DNA of 64,000 nt from Seriola aureovittata (Eukaryota; Chordata; Actinopteri; Carangiformes; Carangidae). The stretch spans positions 15,148,501-15,212,500 of the forward strand of contig NC_079381.1 in NCBI RefSeq assembly GCF_021018895.1, in the 5' to 3' direction. Positions 62,501-64,000 of the stretch are shown here, one piece after another. The notes under the pieces are model-generated. The model did not search any database, was not told the DNA's origin, and saw nothing but the letters and a program-made list of their open reading frames with translations. A program made the position numbers and the translations under genes. Position 1 is the stretch's first letter; each line of letters opens with the position of its first letter.

Positions 62501-64000
62501 TTTAACAGCCAAGAAGTTTGATGATCAATTGTATTGATCCGCTGTTCACTCTTGGTTCAATAGCTCCTGTAGGGGCTTGAGATTTGGAAAAATCTGACTT
62601 TTTTTTTTTTTTTTATGTACTTTGGCACATTGCAGCTCCCTTGTGATCCTAATAAGCTTCGTGATGGTGAAACAACAAGACTCGGAGCCAACACATCCGA
62701 CACATGCTCTGTGGTTTAGCCACCATCTGTGCACAGTGGCAGCAGTGGCTCGCAGAAACCCAGTAAGGATCCACCTCCTGCTCCAGGGGAAGAGTGGACT
62801 ACGGCAATCTTTAGTGTATTCTTTCTTTAAAGCTTTAATGCTACTGTGAAACAGTCACACGCTCAACTGACAGTCAGACAGGAGCAGAAGAGGTAGCAGG
62901 TGATGTGCATGTGTTACCAAAAAAAAAGAAAAAAAAGAAAAAAAAAGAAAAAGAGACTGATGACATACCTAGAAGCATTCACAGCCAAATGCACACAAGT
63001 ACAGGTAAACACACAGTCCTATACATTGGCTGCCTTGCTATACAAAACAAACATGCCTTCAATGGGTTGTTTCTGTGTTCATGCCGCTGTGTGTCAGGTA
63101 AAGACCTTCAAGGCAGAAAAACACTCTGTCCTTCTCTGTATTTTTTTTTTCCCTTTTTCTCCGTCACCATCTTTTTATTTGTTAAGCTCCCACTCGTGCT
63201 TACCTTTCCCCCACTCTTGGTGTTTCTCTTATCCCTCTCTCCCAGCAGGAAGTTAAAGCGGCATGTGCCCTAGCATCTGCTCCCCATTCTCTGTGTCCAA
63301 CTAGAAGTCGCAGCGTGAATGACAGGACTTGGCTCTGTGGTTAATATTTCCACTCTGTTAATTCACCTTGGACAAACCATGCCTGTCCACTACCTGGGCA
63401 CATGGAGACATGTGGTAGTAGCCTACTACCTGTCCCCTCTCAGACACCTGATATGGACACAGTGTAGCCAGACTCCTAATAGCTTTGTTTTTTTCACAGA
63501 GTAAAATGGAAGATTTTTTTTTTTTTTTCTTTTCACACGTCCACTCATGCTGCTTTAATGAAGGAAACCGCTGCCACAATAATACCTACACACACTAAAC
63601 CAGGATCATTTGTTGCCCTCTCTCCAGTGCAGAACAAGTGTGTAGGTTGCTCTGCGTCAAACCTGTGCGCTTGTTAATACATGATTTTCTTCAGTTGTTG
63701 ATGTAATATAATAGGGGGATGTGTTTTCAACACACATGGGGAAATAGGTTTAATATCTCAATTTATAAGGCAAACTTTTTATGGTGGAAGTGAAATAATC
63801 TATTCTGAAGTAACTGAAAATCATTTAAAAACTCCACAGTCTAGGCTATGTAAATCACCAGAGAAATTACACTGACCAAAAGCCCGTACCTAATCATAAA
63901 ATCTGATTACACTGTGATTGAAAACTGAATGAAAATCTCCCACAGCTTAACTGGAAAGCACCAGGTCGACCTTTCCATTTTGTCCCTCTCGCCATGGGAA

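Larger units (their letters stand above)
1..64000 (-). other. astn2: astn2 gene body (partial, internal part)
   Basis: The whole window appears to lie inside one minus-strand gene. Five exons (54316-54745, 33755-33907, 13029-13136, 9712-9858, 4278-4445) join in frame, in the order known for astrotactin-2: TM1, cytoplasmic loop, TM2, start of the C-terminal ectodomain. The paralogue astn1 is disfavoured. The run after TM1 ([20 protein letters not shown]) and the TM2-distal run ([16 protein letters not shown]) follow the ASTN2 version, not the ASTN1 one, as I recall the two families. Astrotactins are vertebrate neuronal membrane proteins that act in glial-guided migration and in trafficking of synaptic and adhesion proteins. 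Both ends of the gene lie outside the window. The two largest introns seen are about 20 kb, small compared with mammalian ASTN2. Confidence 0.88.
54746..64000. other. Intron upstream of the astn2 TM1 exon
   Basis: The exon that should precede TM1, encoding the end of the N-terminal ectodomain (HISVM in mammals), was searched for on the minus strand and not seen. This region is therefore taken as intron up to the window edge. It holds a perfect 28-bp hairpin (55041-55106), a hammerhead ribozyme motif (56224-56260), a dense microsatellite cluster (56178-57337), a homeodomain-motif-rich stretch (about 56930-57080), the second dispersed repeat copy (59103-59195) and a pyrimidine-rich block (about 59000-59590). 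Confidence 0.55.

Noticed and set aside
1..64000. trim32, which is nested in ASTN2 in other vertebrates
   Set aside because: It is a single exon of about 650 codons; no open frame here exceeds 167 codons, so it is not in this window.

Overview
The window looks like teleost nuclear DNA. It is AT-rich and full of CA/CT microsatellites, and it carries fish-type mobile element remnants: L2/Rex1-like LINE pieces, TTAA-flanked MITEs, a worn tRNA-like SINE and a Penelope-type hammerhead ribozyme motif. There is no dense gene array. The only protein-coding content I can support is five exons of one gene on the minus strand, recognised as astrotactin-2 (astn2). The species cannot be fixed from the sequence.

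In transcript order the astn2 exons run from high to low coordinates. They are the first transmembrane exon (54745-54316), two cytoplasmic-loop exons (33907-33755 and 13136-13029), the second transmembrane exon (9858-9712), and the first exon of the large C-terminal ectodomain (4445-4278). Each has AG acceptor and GT donor consensus. The joins are all phase 1, so the reading frame is continuous for 1006 nt (335 codons plus one base). The signal peptide and N-terminal ectodomain exons should lie beyond 64000. The EGF, MACPF-like, fibronectin and annexin-like parts should lie below position 1. I saw neither in the window.

Region by region: 1-4277 is intron with microsatellites only. 4446-9711 holds a LINE 3' coding relic and a possible Gypsy LTR remnant. 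9859-13028 is a short, plain intron. 13137-33754 holds a LINE RT relic with YADD (+), another LINE relic (-), a 23-bp inverted repeat, a complete 696-bp hAT-like MITE with 8-bp target duplication, a 221-bp TTAA MITE, and a worn SINE. 33908-54315 holds a LINE 3' tail, a second TTAA MITE of about 455 bp, a perfect 16-bp hairpin, a purine-rich block and three long G/C homopolymer tracts. 54746-64000 holds a perfect 28-bp hairpin, the hammerhead motif, a dense CA/CT microsatellite cluster and one copy of a dispersed repeat whose partner is at 41931.

No second gene was found. In particular there is no long single-exon ORF that could be trim32, which sits inside ASTN2 in other vertebrates. No CRISPR array, rRNA or tRNA gene is apparent. 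The most unusual single object is the hammerhead motif at 56224-56260.
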